64,000 bases of DNA from Saprospiraceae bacterium (GTDB lineage Bacteria > Bacteroidota > Bacteroidia > Chitinophagales > Saprospiraceae). Positions 1-8,967 of the stretch are shown piece after piece; within the stretch, counting starts at the first letter, position 1; every line of letters begins with the position of its first letter. The stretch covers positions 37,927 to 101,926 of the forward strand of contig JAIBCG010000003.1 in assembly GCA_019694295.1 (NCBI GenBank). The letters are read 5' to 3'. A program made the position numbers and the translations under genes. The notes beneath the pieces were generated by a model, which saw only the letters and a list, made by a program, of their open reading frames with translations, made no database searches and was not told the DNA's origin.

Positions 1-2
1 AC

Positions 3-236
3 AACAATATCAAGCTTATTTTACCTCCAGAACTGCGTTCAAATACTGCCAGTGGCAAGATACATTTTTACAACGTCACCGATGCCCGAACTGATCAGCA
101 AATTGACCTGGTAGTAAACGTACAAGGTGAGCAGGATTTTGAACGGAACAAATTCGTCCCAGGCAATTATGTAGCCAAGATAAGTATTACCAGCTCAGGT
201 ACCGATTATTATACTGAGATTCCGGTAAAGATATAG
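3..236 (+). CDS. FixH family protein, C-terminal part (5' end outside window)
   Basis: The reading frame is open from the window edge to a TAG stop and encodes about 77 residues of a beta-rich tail. It ends 4 bases before the next gene, which is a CcoH-like TauE/SafE membrane protein. In Bacteroidota cbb3 oxidase clusters the order is usually ccoN-O-P, ccoG, fixH, then this TauE/SafE gene. FixH is a membrane-anchored accessory protein for assembly of cbb3-type cytochrome c oxidase. The call rests mainly on this neighbour and on the general look of the C-terminal domain (alternating hydrophobic strands, a Gly-Asn-Tyr turn). No catalytic motif is expected. The start and transmembrane anchor lie upstream of the window. 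Confidence 0.6.
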   Translation, partial: NNIKLILPPELRSNTASGKIHFYNVTDARTDQQIDLVVNVQGEQDFERNKFVPGNYVAKISITSSGTDYYTEIPVKI

Positions 237-240
237 TGGA

Positions 241-951
241 ATGATTCAAGTAATTGCTCCCGGTATTCTTTTTGGGTTGATGAGCAATTTTCATTGTATA
301 GGTATGTGTGGCCCGTTTGCACTTTCATTACCTATCCAGAACAAATCTACTCTTTATAAGTGGCTGTCAATACTTGCTTACCAGTCAGGTCGGATTACTA
401 CCTATTCAACATTAGGAGCCATATTTGGTTATTTTGGTAGGACCATTACGATCTCTGGTCTGCAGCAGAGCATATCAATCGGTGCCGGTATTCTTATTTT
501 ACTTACCATTATTTTGCCAAGGTTGGGTACACAGTTACAACTGATGTTACCTGTCAACAAGATACTTACTCCTTTACTAGGGTATGTTGGTTATTATTTC
601 AAAAATCAGTCTGTTGGCGGATTTTTTATCATTGGCAATATCAATGGACTTTTCCCTTGCGGAATGGTTTATCTGGCTATAGCCGCAGCATTTACCACAG
701 GCGATTTTGTATCGAGTACCCTTTTTATGGCAGGCTTCGGTATCGGTACGCTACCTGCGATGTTAACAGTAAGCATTATGGGCCAATGGATGAGTCAGCG
801 ACTGAGGCATAAATTTAATAAATTAACACCCTATTTTTTTGCAATTGTAGGTGTCATTTTGATATTGAGGGGCCTTGGTCTGAGTATTCCTTATGTGAGC
901 CCGGCGCTTGATGTGCCGCCCATAGGTGTGCGAGATGCTGAGTGTATGTAG
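241..951 (+). CDS. TauE/SafE (DsbD_2-like) membrane protein of the cbb3 oxidase cluster
   Basis: A 236-aa polytopic inner-membrane protein with six or seven hydrophobic segments. Two internally related halves each carry a Cys motif in a membrane helix: CIGMCGP at residues 19-25 and FPCGM near 138-142. This is the signature of the CcoH/UreH-like family (DsbD transmembrane-type, PF13386), whose members move metal or electrons across the membrane. It starts 4 bases after the FixH stop, so the two are co-transcribed. In this position the family is thought to help cbb3 oxidase assembly, perhaps copper delivery; that role is inferred from context. The 'sulfite exporter' name often attached to it is not supported by anything here. 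Confidence 0.8.
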   Translation: MIQVIAPGILFGLMSNFHCIGMCGPFALSLPIQNKSTLYKWLSILAYQSGRITTYSTLGAIFGYFGRTITISGLQQSISIGAGILILLTIILPRLGTQLQLMLPVNKILTPLLGYVGYYFKNQSVGGFFIIGNINGLFPCGMVYLAIAAAFTTGDFVSSTLFMAGFGIGTLPAMLTVSIMGQWMSQRLRHKFNKLTPYFFAIVGVILILRGLGLSIPYVSPALDVPPIGVRDAECM

Positions 952-1085
952 CAAAAGAGGATACTTTTTGTGATAAAAAATTATCTACAAAAATTGATAT
1001 ACAGACTATTATTAAAAATGTGCGCAAAATTTTTACTGATTTTCAATAACTTACAAAAAGATTTTTGAAAAAATATTGCAAAATA

Positions 1086-1117
1086 GTTGTAATTAAAATT
1101 TTCTGAATGTACCTTTG
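1086..1117 (+). promoter_or_regulatory. Bacteroidota-type promoter of the rplM operon
   Basis: TACCTTTG at 1110-1117 is an exact match to the -7 element TAnnTTTG. TTG at 1087-1089 lies 20 bases upstream, as expected for the -33 element. The region upstream is very AT-rich, as for a strong ribosomal promoter. The predicted transcript starts near 1122 and has a leader of about 50 bases. Confidence 0.75.
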
Positions 1118-1170
1118 CATCCGCTTTGCAAAAAGATAATAGAGATAATCATTTAAAATAATAGAAAAAA

Positions 1171-1614
1171 GTGAATACATTAAGTTACAGAACACGTTCA
1201 GTAAAGCCGCAGGATGCAGACATCAAGTGGTACGTTATTGATGCTGAAGGAGAGGTAGTTGGGCGACTATGTTCAAGAATTGCTTCTGTGTTAAGAGGCA
1301 AAAACAAACCTTCCTTCACTCCGCACATGGATACCGGAGATTATGTTATTGTAGTAAATGCCGACAAGGTACGGTTTACGGGCAATAAGATGCAGCAGAA
1401 AGAATACATTAGTTATTCCTTGTATCCTGGGGGCCAGAAAAGAAAAAAAGCTACCCAATTAATGGCTACCAAGCCGCTTGCCATAGTTGAAAAAGGCGTT
1501 AAAGGTATGCTTCCACATAACAAGTTGGGAGATGCTATATTTAAAAAATTATTTGTTTACGCAGGCCCTGAGCATCCGCACGCTGCTCAAAAGCCCGAAC
1601 CTTTTAAATTTTAA
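1171..1614 (+). CDS. rplM: 50S ribosomal protein L13
   Basis: A 147-aa protein, normal length for L13, an early-assembly large-subunit protein that binds 23S rRNA. Recognisable segments are [14 protein letters not shown] near residues 20-33, the basic [16 protein letters not shown] stretch near 43-58 and the family motif MLPHNKLGD near 113-121. The start is GTG; the first residues (MNTLSYRT) match the usual Bacteroidota L13 start and no ATG upstream is in frame. It heads the operon rplM-rpsI-rpsB-tsf and sits 5 bases before rpsI. Confidence 0.97.
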   Translation: MNTLSYRTRSVKPQDADIKWYVIDAEGEVVGRLCSRIASVLRGKNKPSFTPHMDTGDYVIVVNADKVRFTGNKMQQKEYISYSLYPGGQKRKKATQLMATKPLAIVEKGVKGMLPHNKLGDAIFKKLFVYAGPEHPHAAQKPEPFKF

Positions 1615-1619
1615 TAATC

Positions 1620-2006
1620 ATGGAAATGATCAATGCAGTAGGAAGACGTAAAGCTTCTGTAGCAAGAGTTTACCTTTCAAAAGGTGAAGGTAAAGTTACC
1701 ATCAATGGTAAGGAAGTAAAAGAATATTTTCCACAACTACATATACAGCATGCTGTAACAGACCCATTAGCTGCAGTAGAAGTAGCCGGAATCTATGATG
1801 TAAAAGTTAATGTACAAGGTGGCGGATTTAAAGGCCAGGCCGAAGCAGTAAGAATGGGTATATCAAGATGTCTCGTAGCCATCAATGAGGAATTCAGAAA
1901 ACCATTGAAAGAACGCAAGTTCTTGTCAAGAGACAGCCGAGAGGTAGAGCGCAAGAAGTTCGGTAAGCCTAAAGCAAGAAAGAGCTTCCAGTTCTCTAAA
2001 CGTTAA
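1620..2006 (+). CDS. rpsI: 30S ribosomal protein S9
   Basis: A 128-aa protein with the S9 hallmarks. The N-terminal motif GRRKASVARVYL is at residues 8-19. The core is GGGFKGQAEAVRMGISR near 67-83. The C-terminal tail ends in the basic FSKR, which in S9 reaches the P-site tRNA anticodon. Length is typical. It follows rplM by 5 bases, the almost universal L13-S9 pairing. A gap of 38 bases separates it from rpsB with no terminator, so all four translation genes are probably one transcript. Confidence 0.98.
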   Translation: MEMINAVGRRKASVARVYLSKGEGKVTINGKEVKEYFPQLHIQHAVTDPLAAVEVAGIYDVKVNVQGGGFKGQAEAVRMGISRCLVAINEEFRKPLKERKFLSRDSREVERKKFGKPKARKSFQFSKR

Positions 2007-2044
2007 TTTCTATTTTTTAATACAAGATAAAGACATATATCAAT

Positions 2045-2776
2045 ATGAATATTCCATCTAATCAGGAAATGCTCGACTCAGGCGTTCACTTCGGACACCT
2101 AAGAAAGAAATGGAACCCAAAAATGGCGCCTTACATCTTCATGGAGAAGAAAGGTATCCATATTATTGACCTAAACAGAACAAGTGACTGTCTTGAGAAA
2201 GCTGCTCATGCTGCCAGACAAATAGCTAAAAGTGGCAGAAAAATCATGTTCGTGGCTACCAAAAAGCAGGCTAGAGACATCGTTACCAAAGCTGCTCAAA
2301 GCGTAAATATGCCTTACGTTACAGAAAGATGGCTGGGTGGCATGATGACTAACTTTGCTACCATTAGAAAGTCGGTAAAGAAAATGCAGAATATAGAAAG
2401 AATGCTCAACGACGGCTCTGCTACTAACCTAACCAAGAAGGAAAGACTCACGCTTACCAGAGAAAAGAATAAAATGGAAAAGGTACTTGGCGGTATCGTT
2501 AACCTTAACAGACTTCCGGCTGCTGTGTTCATCGTTGATATCATGCACGAACATATTGCCCTGACAGAAGCAAAAAGACTCGGGTTCAAGACCTTGGGTA
2601 TGGTAGATACCAACTCAGACCCTAACATGGTTGACTTCCCTATACCTGCAAATGATGACGCATCAAAATCTATCAACCTGATAACTTCTACCATTACGCA
2701 AGCCATCAAGGAAGGCCTCGAAGAGAGAAAAGACTCAAAGATGGAAGCAAGAGAAGGTGAAGATGCTGAAGCATAA
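2045..2776 (+). CDS. rpsB: 30S ribosomal protein S2
   Basis: A 243-aa protein. Family motifs are visible: MLDSGVHFGH near residues 9-18, MAPYIF near 27-32, ERWLGGMMTNF near 94-104 and VDTNSDPNMVDFPIPANDDA near 187-206. S2 joins the small subunit late and is needed for S1 binding; S1 itself is encoded at the far right of this window. The acidic C-terminal tail (EGEDAEA) is common in Bacteroidota S2. Its place before tsf is conserved across bacteria. Confidence 0.98.
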   Translation: MNIPSNQEMLDSGVHFGHLRKKWNPKMAPYIFMEKKGIHIIDLNRTSDCLEKAAHAARQIAKSGRKIMFVATKKQARDIVTKAAQSVNMPYVTERWLGGMMTNFATIRKSVKKMQNIERMLNDGSATNLTKKERLTLTREKNKMEKVLGGIVNLNRLPAAVFIVDIMHEHIALTEAKRLGFKTLGMVDTNSDPNMVDFPIPANDDASKSINLITSTITQAIKEGLEERKDSKMEAREGEDAEA

Positions 2777-2815
2777 TAACATATTTTAATAAACAAAATT
2801 ATAATTCAAAACAAT

Positions 2816-3667
2816 ATGAGCGAATTAGTAATATCGGCATCAGATGTTAAAAATCTACGAGACCAAACTGGTGCAGGAATGATGGATTGCAAAAAAGCAC
2901 TTATAGAAGCAGAAGGCGACTTCGAAAAAGCAGTAGAAGTACTTCGCAAGCAAGGTCAGAAACTTTCTGTAAAGAGAGCCGACCGCGAAGCAAAAGAAGG
3001 TGCTGTCATTGCATTGGTGTCACACAATAAGAATAAAGGAATAGTAGTAAGACTAAGCTGCGAAACAGATTTCGTTGCTAAGAATGATGGATTTGTAGAG
3101 CTCACAAAGCAAATAGCAGAGATTGCCCTTAAGGAAACACCTGCTACTATTGATGATCTGTTGAATTGCTCTTTTGATGGCAAAATCAGCATCGCAGAAA
3201 AAATCAATGAATACCTTGCAGCCATCGGTGAGAAAATCGAACTCGTATCTTACGAATCTATCAGTACCAATGCAGGCGAAGGACAGGTATTGTCTTATGT
3301 ACACGCAGGTAACAGAGCAGGTGTCATCGTAGCACTTAACCTCGAAGGACCACAGTACGAAGAAGCCGGAAGAAACGTTGCCATGCAAGTAGCAGCAATG
3401 AAACCTCTGGCTCTTGATAAAGATGGTGTTGATGCAAGTATTGTAGAAAAGGAAATCGAAATCGGTAAAGAACAGGCACGTGCGGAAGGAAAACCGGAAG
3501 CAATGCTAGAAAAAATAGCACTTGGCAAACTGAACAAATTTTATCAGGAGAATACCCTTAATTCACAAACTTATGTGAAGGATGGTAAAATGTCAGTAGC
3601 AGAATACCTTCAATCGTTACATAAAGATCTCAAAGTGACAGCGTTTAAACATGTTGCTTTAGGTTAA
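2816..3667 (+). CDS. tsf: Elongation factor Ts
   Basis: A 283-aa nucleotide-exchange factor for EF-Tu. The N-terminal UBA-like domain carries the diagnostic RDQTGAGMMDCKKAL motif (about residues 15-29). The segment RLSCETDFVAKND (about 79-91) contains the TDFV that contacts EF-Tu. The C-terminal half continues as the dimerisation/core domain. Length is usual. It lies 39 bases after rpsB, as in most bacteria, and ends directly before a strong intrinsic terminator, so it is the last gene of the rplM operon. Confidence 0.98.
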   Translation: MSELVISASDVKNLRDQTGAGMMDCKKALIEAEGDFEKAVEVLRKQGQKLSVKRADREAKEGAVIALVSHNKNKGIVVRLSCETDFVAKNDGFVELTKQIAEIALKETPATIDDLLNCSFDGKISIAEKINEYLAAIGEKIELVSYESISTNAGEGQVLSYVHAGNRAGVIVALNLEGPQYEEAGRNVAMQVAAMKPLALDKDGVDASIVEKEIEIGKEQARAEGKPEAMLEKIALGKLNKFYQENTLNSQTYVKDGKMSVAEYLQSLHKDLKVTAFKHVALG

Positions 3668-3670
3668 TTA

Positions 3671-3705
3671 AAAAAAGCGAATCAATTTTGATTCGCTTTT
3701 TTTTT
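3671..3705 (+). terminator. Intrinsic terminator after tsf
   Basis: A near-perfect hairpin: AAGCGAATCA pairs with TGATTCGCTT across a 4-base loop, followed by a run of T. It closes the rplM-rpsI-rpsB-tsf operon. Confidence 0.92.
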
Positions 3706-3726
3706 AATATTTCACTAGCTATAGCT

Positions 3727-3734
3727 TATTTTTG
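3727..3734 (+). promoter_or_regulatory. -7 promoter element of pyrH
   Basis: TATTTTTG matches TAnnTTTG exactly and lies 19 bases before the pyrH ATG, after the tsf terminator. It overlaps an upstream in-frame TTG, which is therefore unlikely to be the start codon. No clear -33 element was seen. Confidence 0.6.
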
Positions 3735-3752
3735 CCACCAATAAACAATGTC

Positions 3753-4466
3753 ATGCCTGTAAAATACAAAAGAGTCCTTTTGAAGTTAAGCGGAGAATCC
3801 CTGATGGGTGAAAAAAATTTCGGTATTGACCAATCAATGCTGGTACATTATGCAGAACAGATTAAGGAACTTGTGCAGGCAGGTGTACAAGTAGCTGTGG
3901 TAATCGGTGGCGGCAATATATTCCGAGGCCTCGATGCTGAAAAATCCGGAATAGAACGCGTAACAGGAGATTATATGGGAATGCTTGCCACAGTTATCAA
4001 TGGCATGGCCATACAAAGCTCACTTGAGGAGCTGGGTATCTATAGTCGCCTGATTTCGGCCATAGAAATGAAAGAAATTGCGGAACCATACATCAGACGA
4101 CGCGCCATCAGGCATCTTGAGAAAAACAGAGTAGTAATTTTTGCAGGCGGTACCGGAAGTCCTTATTTTACAACCGACTCTGCTGCAGCACTCAGAGCCA
4201 ACGAAATAGATGCAGATGTTATACTGAAAGGCACAAGGGTAGATGGTGTTTATACGGCCGACCCGGAGAAAGATCCACAAGCAGTAAAATTTGATAAAAT
4301 TACTTTTACAAATGCTATCAACCTCGGGCTTAAAGTGATGGATATGACTGCCTTTACACTTTGTAAGGAAAATAACTTGCCTATAATCGTATTCGATATA
4401 AACAAACCGGATAATCTGATGCGTATCATCAATGGCGAATCTATCGGTACACTGGTGGAAGGATAA
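3753..4466 (+). CDS. pyrH: UMP kinase
   Basis: A 237-aa amino-acid-kinase-family enzyme that phosphorylates UMP to UDP in pyrimidine nucleotide synthesis; bacterial PyrH is hexameric and cytosolic. Visible motifs are LLKLSGESL near residues 9-17, IGGGNIFRG at 51-59 (phosphate-binding loop), and [14 protein letters not shown] near 134-147 (ATP/UMP site). I chose the ATG beginning MPVKYKR because it gives the family length. The longer frame would begin inside the -7 element. It follows tsf as in many bacteria but has its own promoter. Confidence 0.97.
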   Translation: MPVKYKRVLLKLSGESLMGEKNFGIDQSMLVHYAEQIKELVQAGVQVAVVIGGGNIFRGLDAEKSGIERVTGDYMGMLATVINGMAIQSSLEELGIYSRLISAIEMKEIAEPYIRRRAIRHLEKNRVVIFAGGTGSPYFTTDSAAALRANEIDADVILKGTRVDGVYTADPEKDPQAVKFDKITFTNAINLGLKVMDMTAFTLCKENNLPIIVFDINKPDNLMRIINGESIGTLVEG

Positions 4467-4571
4467 TTGTTTGTAAACCGTAGGTGACAAAAATCATAAT
4501 TGTGTAAAATCTAAGTCATAAGGAAAGAACCGGATTATCAGCATTTTTGCCTGAATCAAAAATCCGCAACT

Positions 4572-5759
4572 ATGCCTTTATACAGACAGGTGGGAACCAT
4601 TCCACCCAAGAGACACACCGTATTCCGACAAAATAACGGACAACTTTATCATGAAGAACTTGTAGGGACAGAAGGTTTTTCAGGTATTTCTTCACTTGTT
4701 TATCACTTATACCCACCTACTTTGGTCAAAGCTAAAGGCGAACCCTATTCTGTTAAGCCTGAAATAGCTGTCGAAGATAACCTGCAGGCAAGGAGTTTTG
4801 TAGGTTTTCAGCTTCAACCTGAGCATGACTATTTGACTAGTCGTAAAGTACTATTCGTAAATGACGATATGCACATAGGGCTGGCAGCACCTACTAAAGG
4901 ACTTACAGACGAATATTTTAAAAATGCTGATGCTGACGAATTGTTATTTATCCACGAAGGTTCGGGAGTATTGAAGACAATGTATGGCAGTTTGCGGTTT
5001 GAATACGGTGATTATTTAGTAATACCACGAGGTACTGTTTATCAAATATTGTTTGACTCCGAAACGAACAGGCTTTTGTTTATTGAGTCTTTTAGCCCGA
5101 TAGAAACCCCGACAAGGTACAGAAATCAGTACGGACAGTTTGTTGAGAATTCGCCATTTTGTGAGCGAGACCTCAAATTGCCTACCGATCTTGAAACGCA
5201 TGATGAAGTTGGTGACTTTCATATAAAAATTAAGAAAAGAGGCCTTATTTATCCATATACGTATGAGACTCACCCATTTGACGTGGTAGGTTATGACGGT
5301 TGTTGCTACCCGTATGCTATGTCAATATTCAACTTTGAGCCAATAACCGGTAGAATTCACATGCCGCCACCTGTTCATCAGCATTTTCAGGGAAACAATT
5401 TTGTGGTCTGTTCTTTCCTACCGAGAATGTACGATTATCATCCGGATTCTATACCTACATCTTACCACCATAGTAACATAGACAGTGATGAGTTGCTCTA
5501 CTATGTTGACGGTGATTTTATGAGTAGAAACAATATTTCGAAGGGGCAGATAACGCTACATCCACAGGGATTGCCACACGGGCCGCACCCGGGTGCCATA
5601 GAGCGAAGTATTGGCAAGAAGCAGACGAATGAAGTAGCGGTTATGATAGATCCGTTCAGACCGGTGAAGATAACGACCGAAGCCAGAAAACTCGAACTTG
5701 AGGACTATTACCAGTCTTGGATAGTTAAGCCACTCGAGAGTAAAATGACATCTGTTTAA
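4572..5759 (+). CDS. hmgA: Homogentisate 1,2-dioxygenase
   Basis: A 395-aa cupin-fold, iron(II)-dependent ring-cleaving enzyme that converts homogentisate to maleylacetoacetate in tyrosine/phenylalanine degradation. Candidate iron ligands in the C-terminal third are His in YHHSNIDSDE, Glu in the same motif (DSDELLYY), and His in LPHGPHPG. The N-terminal block MPLYRQVGTIPPKRHT matches the shorter Bacteroidota branch of the family rather than the roughly 440-aa mammalian type. hppD, the preceding step of the pathway, starts 19 bases downstream, so the pair is an operon. A CATTTTTG at 4542-4549 is a one-mismatch -7 element. Confidence 0.95.
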   Translation: MPLYRQVGTIPPKRHTVFRQNNGQLYHEELVGTEGFSGISSLVYHLYPPTLVKAKGEPYSVKPEIAVEDNLQARSFVGFQLQPEHDYLTSRKVLFVNDDMHIGLAAPTKGLTDEYFKNADADELLFIHEGSGVLKTMYGSLRFEYGDYLVIPRGTVYQILFDSETNRLLFIESFSPIETPTRYRNQYGQFVENSPFCERDLKLPTDLETHDEVGDFHIKIKKRGLIYPYTYETHPFDVVGYDGCCYPYAMSIFNFEPITGRIHMPPPVHQHFQGNNFVVCSFLPRMYDYHPDSIPTSYHHSNIDSDELLYYVDGDFMSRNNISKGQITLHPQGLPHGPHPGAIERSIGKKQTNEVAVMIDPFRPVKITTEARKLELEDYYQSWIVKPLESKMTSV

Positions 5760-5778
5760 CCAATCATTCAAAATCATT

Positions 5779-6930
5779 ATGGACAATCTTACAACTTTAA
5801 AAAACTATTCCTACTCAGGAGAAAAAATTTTTGAAAAGGCACAGGACTTTTTGCCTATCAATGGTACCGATTATGTTGAATTTTATGTAGGCAATGCCAA
5901 GCAGTCTGCTCATTATTACAAAACTGCATTCGGATTTCAGGAGCTTGCATATTGTGGACTTGAGACCGGTGTACGCGACCGTACATCGTATGTATTGCAG
6001 CAGGGCAAAATACTTATAATACTCACCACACCACTTGTAGAGGAAAGCGATGTTGCCAGACACATAGCCAAACACGGAGATGGTATTAGGGTAATTGCAC
6101 TATGGGTGGATGATGCCTATGATGCGTTTGAAAAAACTGTGCTACGTGGTGCCAAACCATTTCTACAGCCCGAAACCCTTGAAGATGAAAATGGCACAGT
6201 CAGGCGTTCGGGCATTCACACATACGGTGATACTGTACATATTTTTATTGAAAGGAAAGATTATAATGGCATTTTTCTACCTGGCTTCGAGAAGTGGGAA
6301 ACAGAGTACAGACCTTCTCCAATGGGGCTTAAATATATAGACCACATGGTTGGGAATGTAGAGCTTGGTAAAATGAATGAATGGTCAGACTTTTATCAGA
6401 ATGTTATGGGTTTTGCCAACCTTATTACATTCGATGATAAAGATATTTCGACTGAATATACCGCCCTTATGAGTAAGGTCATGACAAACGGTAATGGGTA
6501 TATTAAGTTTCCGTTAAATGAACCTGCCAAGGGAAAGAAAAAATCACAAATTGAGGAATTTCTTGATTTTTACAATGGCCCTGGCTGTCAACATCTCGCC
6601 GTAGCAACCGATGACATAGTGTACACTGTATCAGAAATGCGCAAAAAGGGTGTCGAATTCCTTTATGTACCTGGTACATATTATGACAGCGTCAAAGAAA
6701 GAGTCGGTATCATTGAAGAAGACCTGGAAATATTGAAGAAGTGGGGTATCATGGTGGATAGAGATGAAGATGGTTATTTGTTGCAAATATTCACAAAGCC
6801 AGTTGAAGACAGACCAACCTTATTTTTTGAAATTATACAGAGAAAAGGAGCAAAATCATTTGGTAAAGGTAATTTCAAAGCCCTATTCGAGTCTATCGAA
6901 GCAGAGCAGGCCCGAAGAGGAACACTCTAA
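5779..6930 (+). CDS. hppD: 4-hydroxyphenylpyruvate dioxygenase
   Basis: A 383-aa protein built from two VOC (glyoxalase-fold) domains, about residues 25-165 and 185-375. It turns 4-hydroxyphenylpyruvate into homogentisate, the substrate of the hmgA product encoded just upstream. The three iron ligands are in place: His in KYIDHMVGNV (about residue 189), His in GCQHLAVAT (about 273), and Glu in FFEIIQRKG near the C-terminus. The length is typical. The gene is last in the operon and is followed by an intrinsic terminator. Confidence 0.97.
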   Translation: MDNLTTLKNYSYSGEKIFEKAQDFLPINGTDYVEFYVGNAKQSAHYYKTAFGFQELAYCGLETGVRDRTSYVLQQGKILIILTTPLVEESDVARHIAKHGDGIRVIALWVDDAYDAFEKTVLRGAKPFLQPETLEDENGTVRRSGIHTYGDTVHIFIERKDYNGIFLPGFEKWETEYRPSPMGLKYIDHMVGNVELGKMNEWSDFYQNVMGFANLITFDDKDISTEYTALMSKVMTNGNGYIKFPLNEPAKGKKKSQIEEFLDFYNGPGCQHLAVATDDIVYTVSEMRKKGVEFLYVPGTYYDSVKERVGIIEEDLEILKKWGIMVDRDEDGYLLQIFTKPVEDRPTLFFEIIQRKGAKSFGKGNFKALFESIEAEQARRGTL

Positions 6931-6966
6931 TTTATTTTTCAAAAAAAACACAGTGCAATTATTTTT

Positions 6967-7003
6967 AAAGGCAGGGAAGAATATTTTTCCCTGCTTTCTT
7001 TTT
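6967..7003 (+). terminator. Intrinsic terminator after hppD
   Basis: GCAGGGAA and TTCCCTGC form a GC-rich stem around a short A/T loop, followed by TTTCTTTTT. It ends the hmgA-hppD transcript. Confidence 0.88.
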
Positions 7004-7315
7004 ATCTAATACCTTATGTAGATTCCCTGATATTTTTACTAAGCCTTACCGACATTCTTATACAGATTTACCAAGTTAATATTCATAAAATATCCGGCAA
7101 AATCATACACCGGTATATTGGCAATTTTTTAAAATATATTGCTGAAATATATAAAAATTGATGATCGCAATATATTGACAATGAATGAGGTATATAATAT
7201 AGCTGAAAATATTCAGAAATTTTTATTGAATAATCCTGAAATCAGAGAAAATTGGTATCATTTTTTCTTATAATATGTTGTTCTTGCGAAGTTAATAACT
7301 CGATATAAAATCCTT
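7004..7315. other. AT-rich intergenic stretch with a possible tiny ORF
   Basis: Between the hppD terminator and a second terminator-like hairpin lie about 310 bases with no recognised gene. One plus-strand frame is open from 7133 to a TAA at 7271-7273. From the ATG at 7181 it would give 30 residues (MNEVYNIAENIQKF...). From a TTG at 7139 it would give 44 residues of plausible, helix-forming composition. I found no TAnnTTTG promoter for it. It could be a small gene, a decayed gene fragment or chance in AT-rich sequence. Confidence 0.25.
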
Positions 7316-7364
7316 AGAGTAAGACCTGATCGCTGGGGGGTTGATGAGGTTCTTACTCTTTTTT
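7316..7364 (+). terminator. Terminator-like hairpin beside the M28 peptidase 3' end
   Basis: AGAGTAAGACCT and AGGTTCTTACTCT form a long imperfect stem around a 19-base loop, followed by TTTTTT on the plus strand. The minus-strand tail is poorer in T. It abuts the stop codon of the minus-strand peptidase gene, so it may work in both directions. The better plus-strand tail suggests a transcript from the left. Confidence 0.65.
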
Positions 7365-8955
7365 AGTTTGTTCCTATTTTGAGTCTTTCCGGTCTGTTGG
7401 CTATTTCCCAAGCAGTATAAAACACGAGTTGTGCCCGTTTTCGCAATAGATTAAAATGTATTTTGTCTATCGTATCGCTTGGTTTGTGATAATCTTCATG
7501 CACACCACTGAAGTAAAAAATGATTGGAATGCCTTTTTCAGCAAAATTGTAATGGTCTGACCTATAATAAAAACGATTTGGGTCTGTAGGCGAATTATAG
7601 GTGTAGTCAAGCGTCAGGTTAGAGAATCTTGCATTCACACTTTCACTCAACTCATGCAATTCCATACTGATTCGGTCAGAGCCAATGATGTAAATATAGT
7701 TCGAATCAGCACTTTGAATGTGTTTTGGGTCTATTCTGCCAATCATGTCAATGTTTAGGTCTGCTACTGTGTTCTCTAATGGAAGCACCGGAAATGTAGT
7801 ATAATATTTCGAACCATAAAGGCCTTTTTCTTCGCCGGTTACTAGCATAAACAGGATACTTCTTTTGGGTCTGAATCCATATTCTGCCGCTTTGGTGAAA
7901 GCCCTGGCCATTGAAAGCACTGCGGTAGTACCCGAGCCATCATCATCTGCACCATGATAAATGTAGTCACCTCTTTTACCTAGGTGATCCATGTGTGCGG
8001 TGATGATGAGGACTTCATCTGCCAACTTAGGGTCAGAGCCCCGCATATAACCCAAGATATTGTTTGATTTGACATCTTTAAAGCTTAGTTTTTGGTCTAT
8101 ACGGTATTCTCCCTTAAAACTCATAGACAAAGGTTTTGCTTTCTTAATGGCTTTGTTTCTTTGTTTAATGAAATTTGCCGACTGGCTCCCTAAGATATCC
8201 TTGAGTATATCTGTTGAAATATATGCGTGACCGATGTTAGAATCCACTGTATTGCCTACAGCAGTAGGGACCATCTCATTCCCCAGTATGGCACCGCGGT
8301 ATGTTTCGAACATTTTCTGAATACCTGCCTTTACAATCAAAACATAGGCTGCACCTTTTTCTTTTGCAGTTTTAAGCTTTAAGGCATTGTCTTGAGCACT
8401 CCATTCGGAGGGAGTTTTAGAGCCGGTAATGACGTATTTGTCTTTGTGCATGGGTTCTCCTTCATATATCAGTACAACCTTTCCTGAGACATCTACATTT
8501 TTATAATCTGAATATTTTGAATCATCGATTCCATAGCCTATATAGATTATTTCATTATAGTTCAGTTTTAAGTCTTTATTTTTCGAAGGTATGGCAATGT
8601 AATCAAATAAATGTCTGAAGTCACCGCCATTGAACTCAAGCCTGATGTGGTCCCATTTGTAGCTGGTCATATAAATGCCTTGCATATAACTCTGGTTGTC
8701 ACCTATGGCATCCAGTTTCAGGTTGGCAAACTGACGAGCAATATACCTTGCAGCCTTATCATTACCGGGTGTACCGGTTTCACGACCTTCAAGCGAATCG
8801 GCGGTCAGAACTCTGAGGTGTTGTTTCAGAATTTCTTCTGTTATGAAATTGGCGTATATCTGAGGTTCGGATTTTGGTGTTGACTGAGCGTCAGTACTTA
8901 GAGGAACTGCCAGCAATATGAACAGTACCAGATGGGAAAATTTGTGAATGTTCAT
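7363..8955 (-). CDS. Secreted M28-family zinc aminopeptidase with PA-like insert
   Basis: A 530-aa exported peptidase. A Sec signal peptide ends near ...STDAQ (residue 24). The region of about residues 95-290 resembles a protease-associated (PA) domain, and the catalytic M28 domain follows. Visible zinc and catalytic motifs are ITAHMDHLG, GADDDGSG (bridging Asp), TGEEKGLYGS (catalytic Glu and zinc Glu), DMIGR and a C-terminal HEDYHKPSDT (zinc His). Family members release N-terminal amino acids from peptides in the periplasm or outside the cell. The start lies 13 bases after the rpiB stop, so it is the last gene of the DUF2723-rpiB-M28 operon. Substrate cannot be told from sequence. Confidence 0.92.
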   Translation of the reverse strand: MNIHKFSHLVLFILLAVPLSTDAQSTPKSEPQIYANFITEEILKQHLRVLTADSLEGRETGTPGNDKAARYIARQFANLKLDAIGDNQSYMQGIYMTSYKWDHIRLEFNGGDFRHLFDYIAIPSKNKDLKLNYNEIIYIGYGIDDSKYSDYKNVDVSGKVVLIYEGEPMHKDKYVITGSKTPSEWSAQDNALKLKTAKEKGAAYVLIVKAGIQKMFETYRGAILGNEMVPTAVGNTVDSNIGHAYISTDILKDILGSQSANFIKQRNKAIKKAKPLSMSFKGEYRIDQKLSFKDVKSNNILGYMRGSDPKLADEVLIITAHMDHLGKRGDYIYHGADDDGSGTTAVLSMARAFTKAAEYGFRPKRSILFMLVTGEEKGLYGSKYYTTFPVLPLENTVADLNIDMIGRIDPKHIQSADSNYIYIIGSDRISMELHELSESVNARFSNLTLDYTYNSPTDPNRFYYRSDHYNFAEKGIPIIFYFSGVHEDYHKPSDTIDKIHFNLLRKRAQLVFYTAWEIANRPERLKIGTN

Positions 8956-8967
8956 TTCGTGGTATTA

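Noticed and set aside
2314..2796. 160-aa open frame on the minus strand inside rpsB
   Set aside because: Shadow of a ribosomal gene; the Ser/Leu-rich, low-complexity translation is not protein-like and nothing precedes it.
3732..3752. TTG start that would extend pyrH by 7 residues
   Set aside because: It lies within the -7 element; the family N-terminus begins at the ATG downstream.
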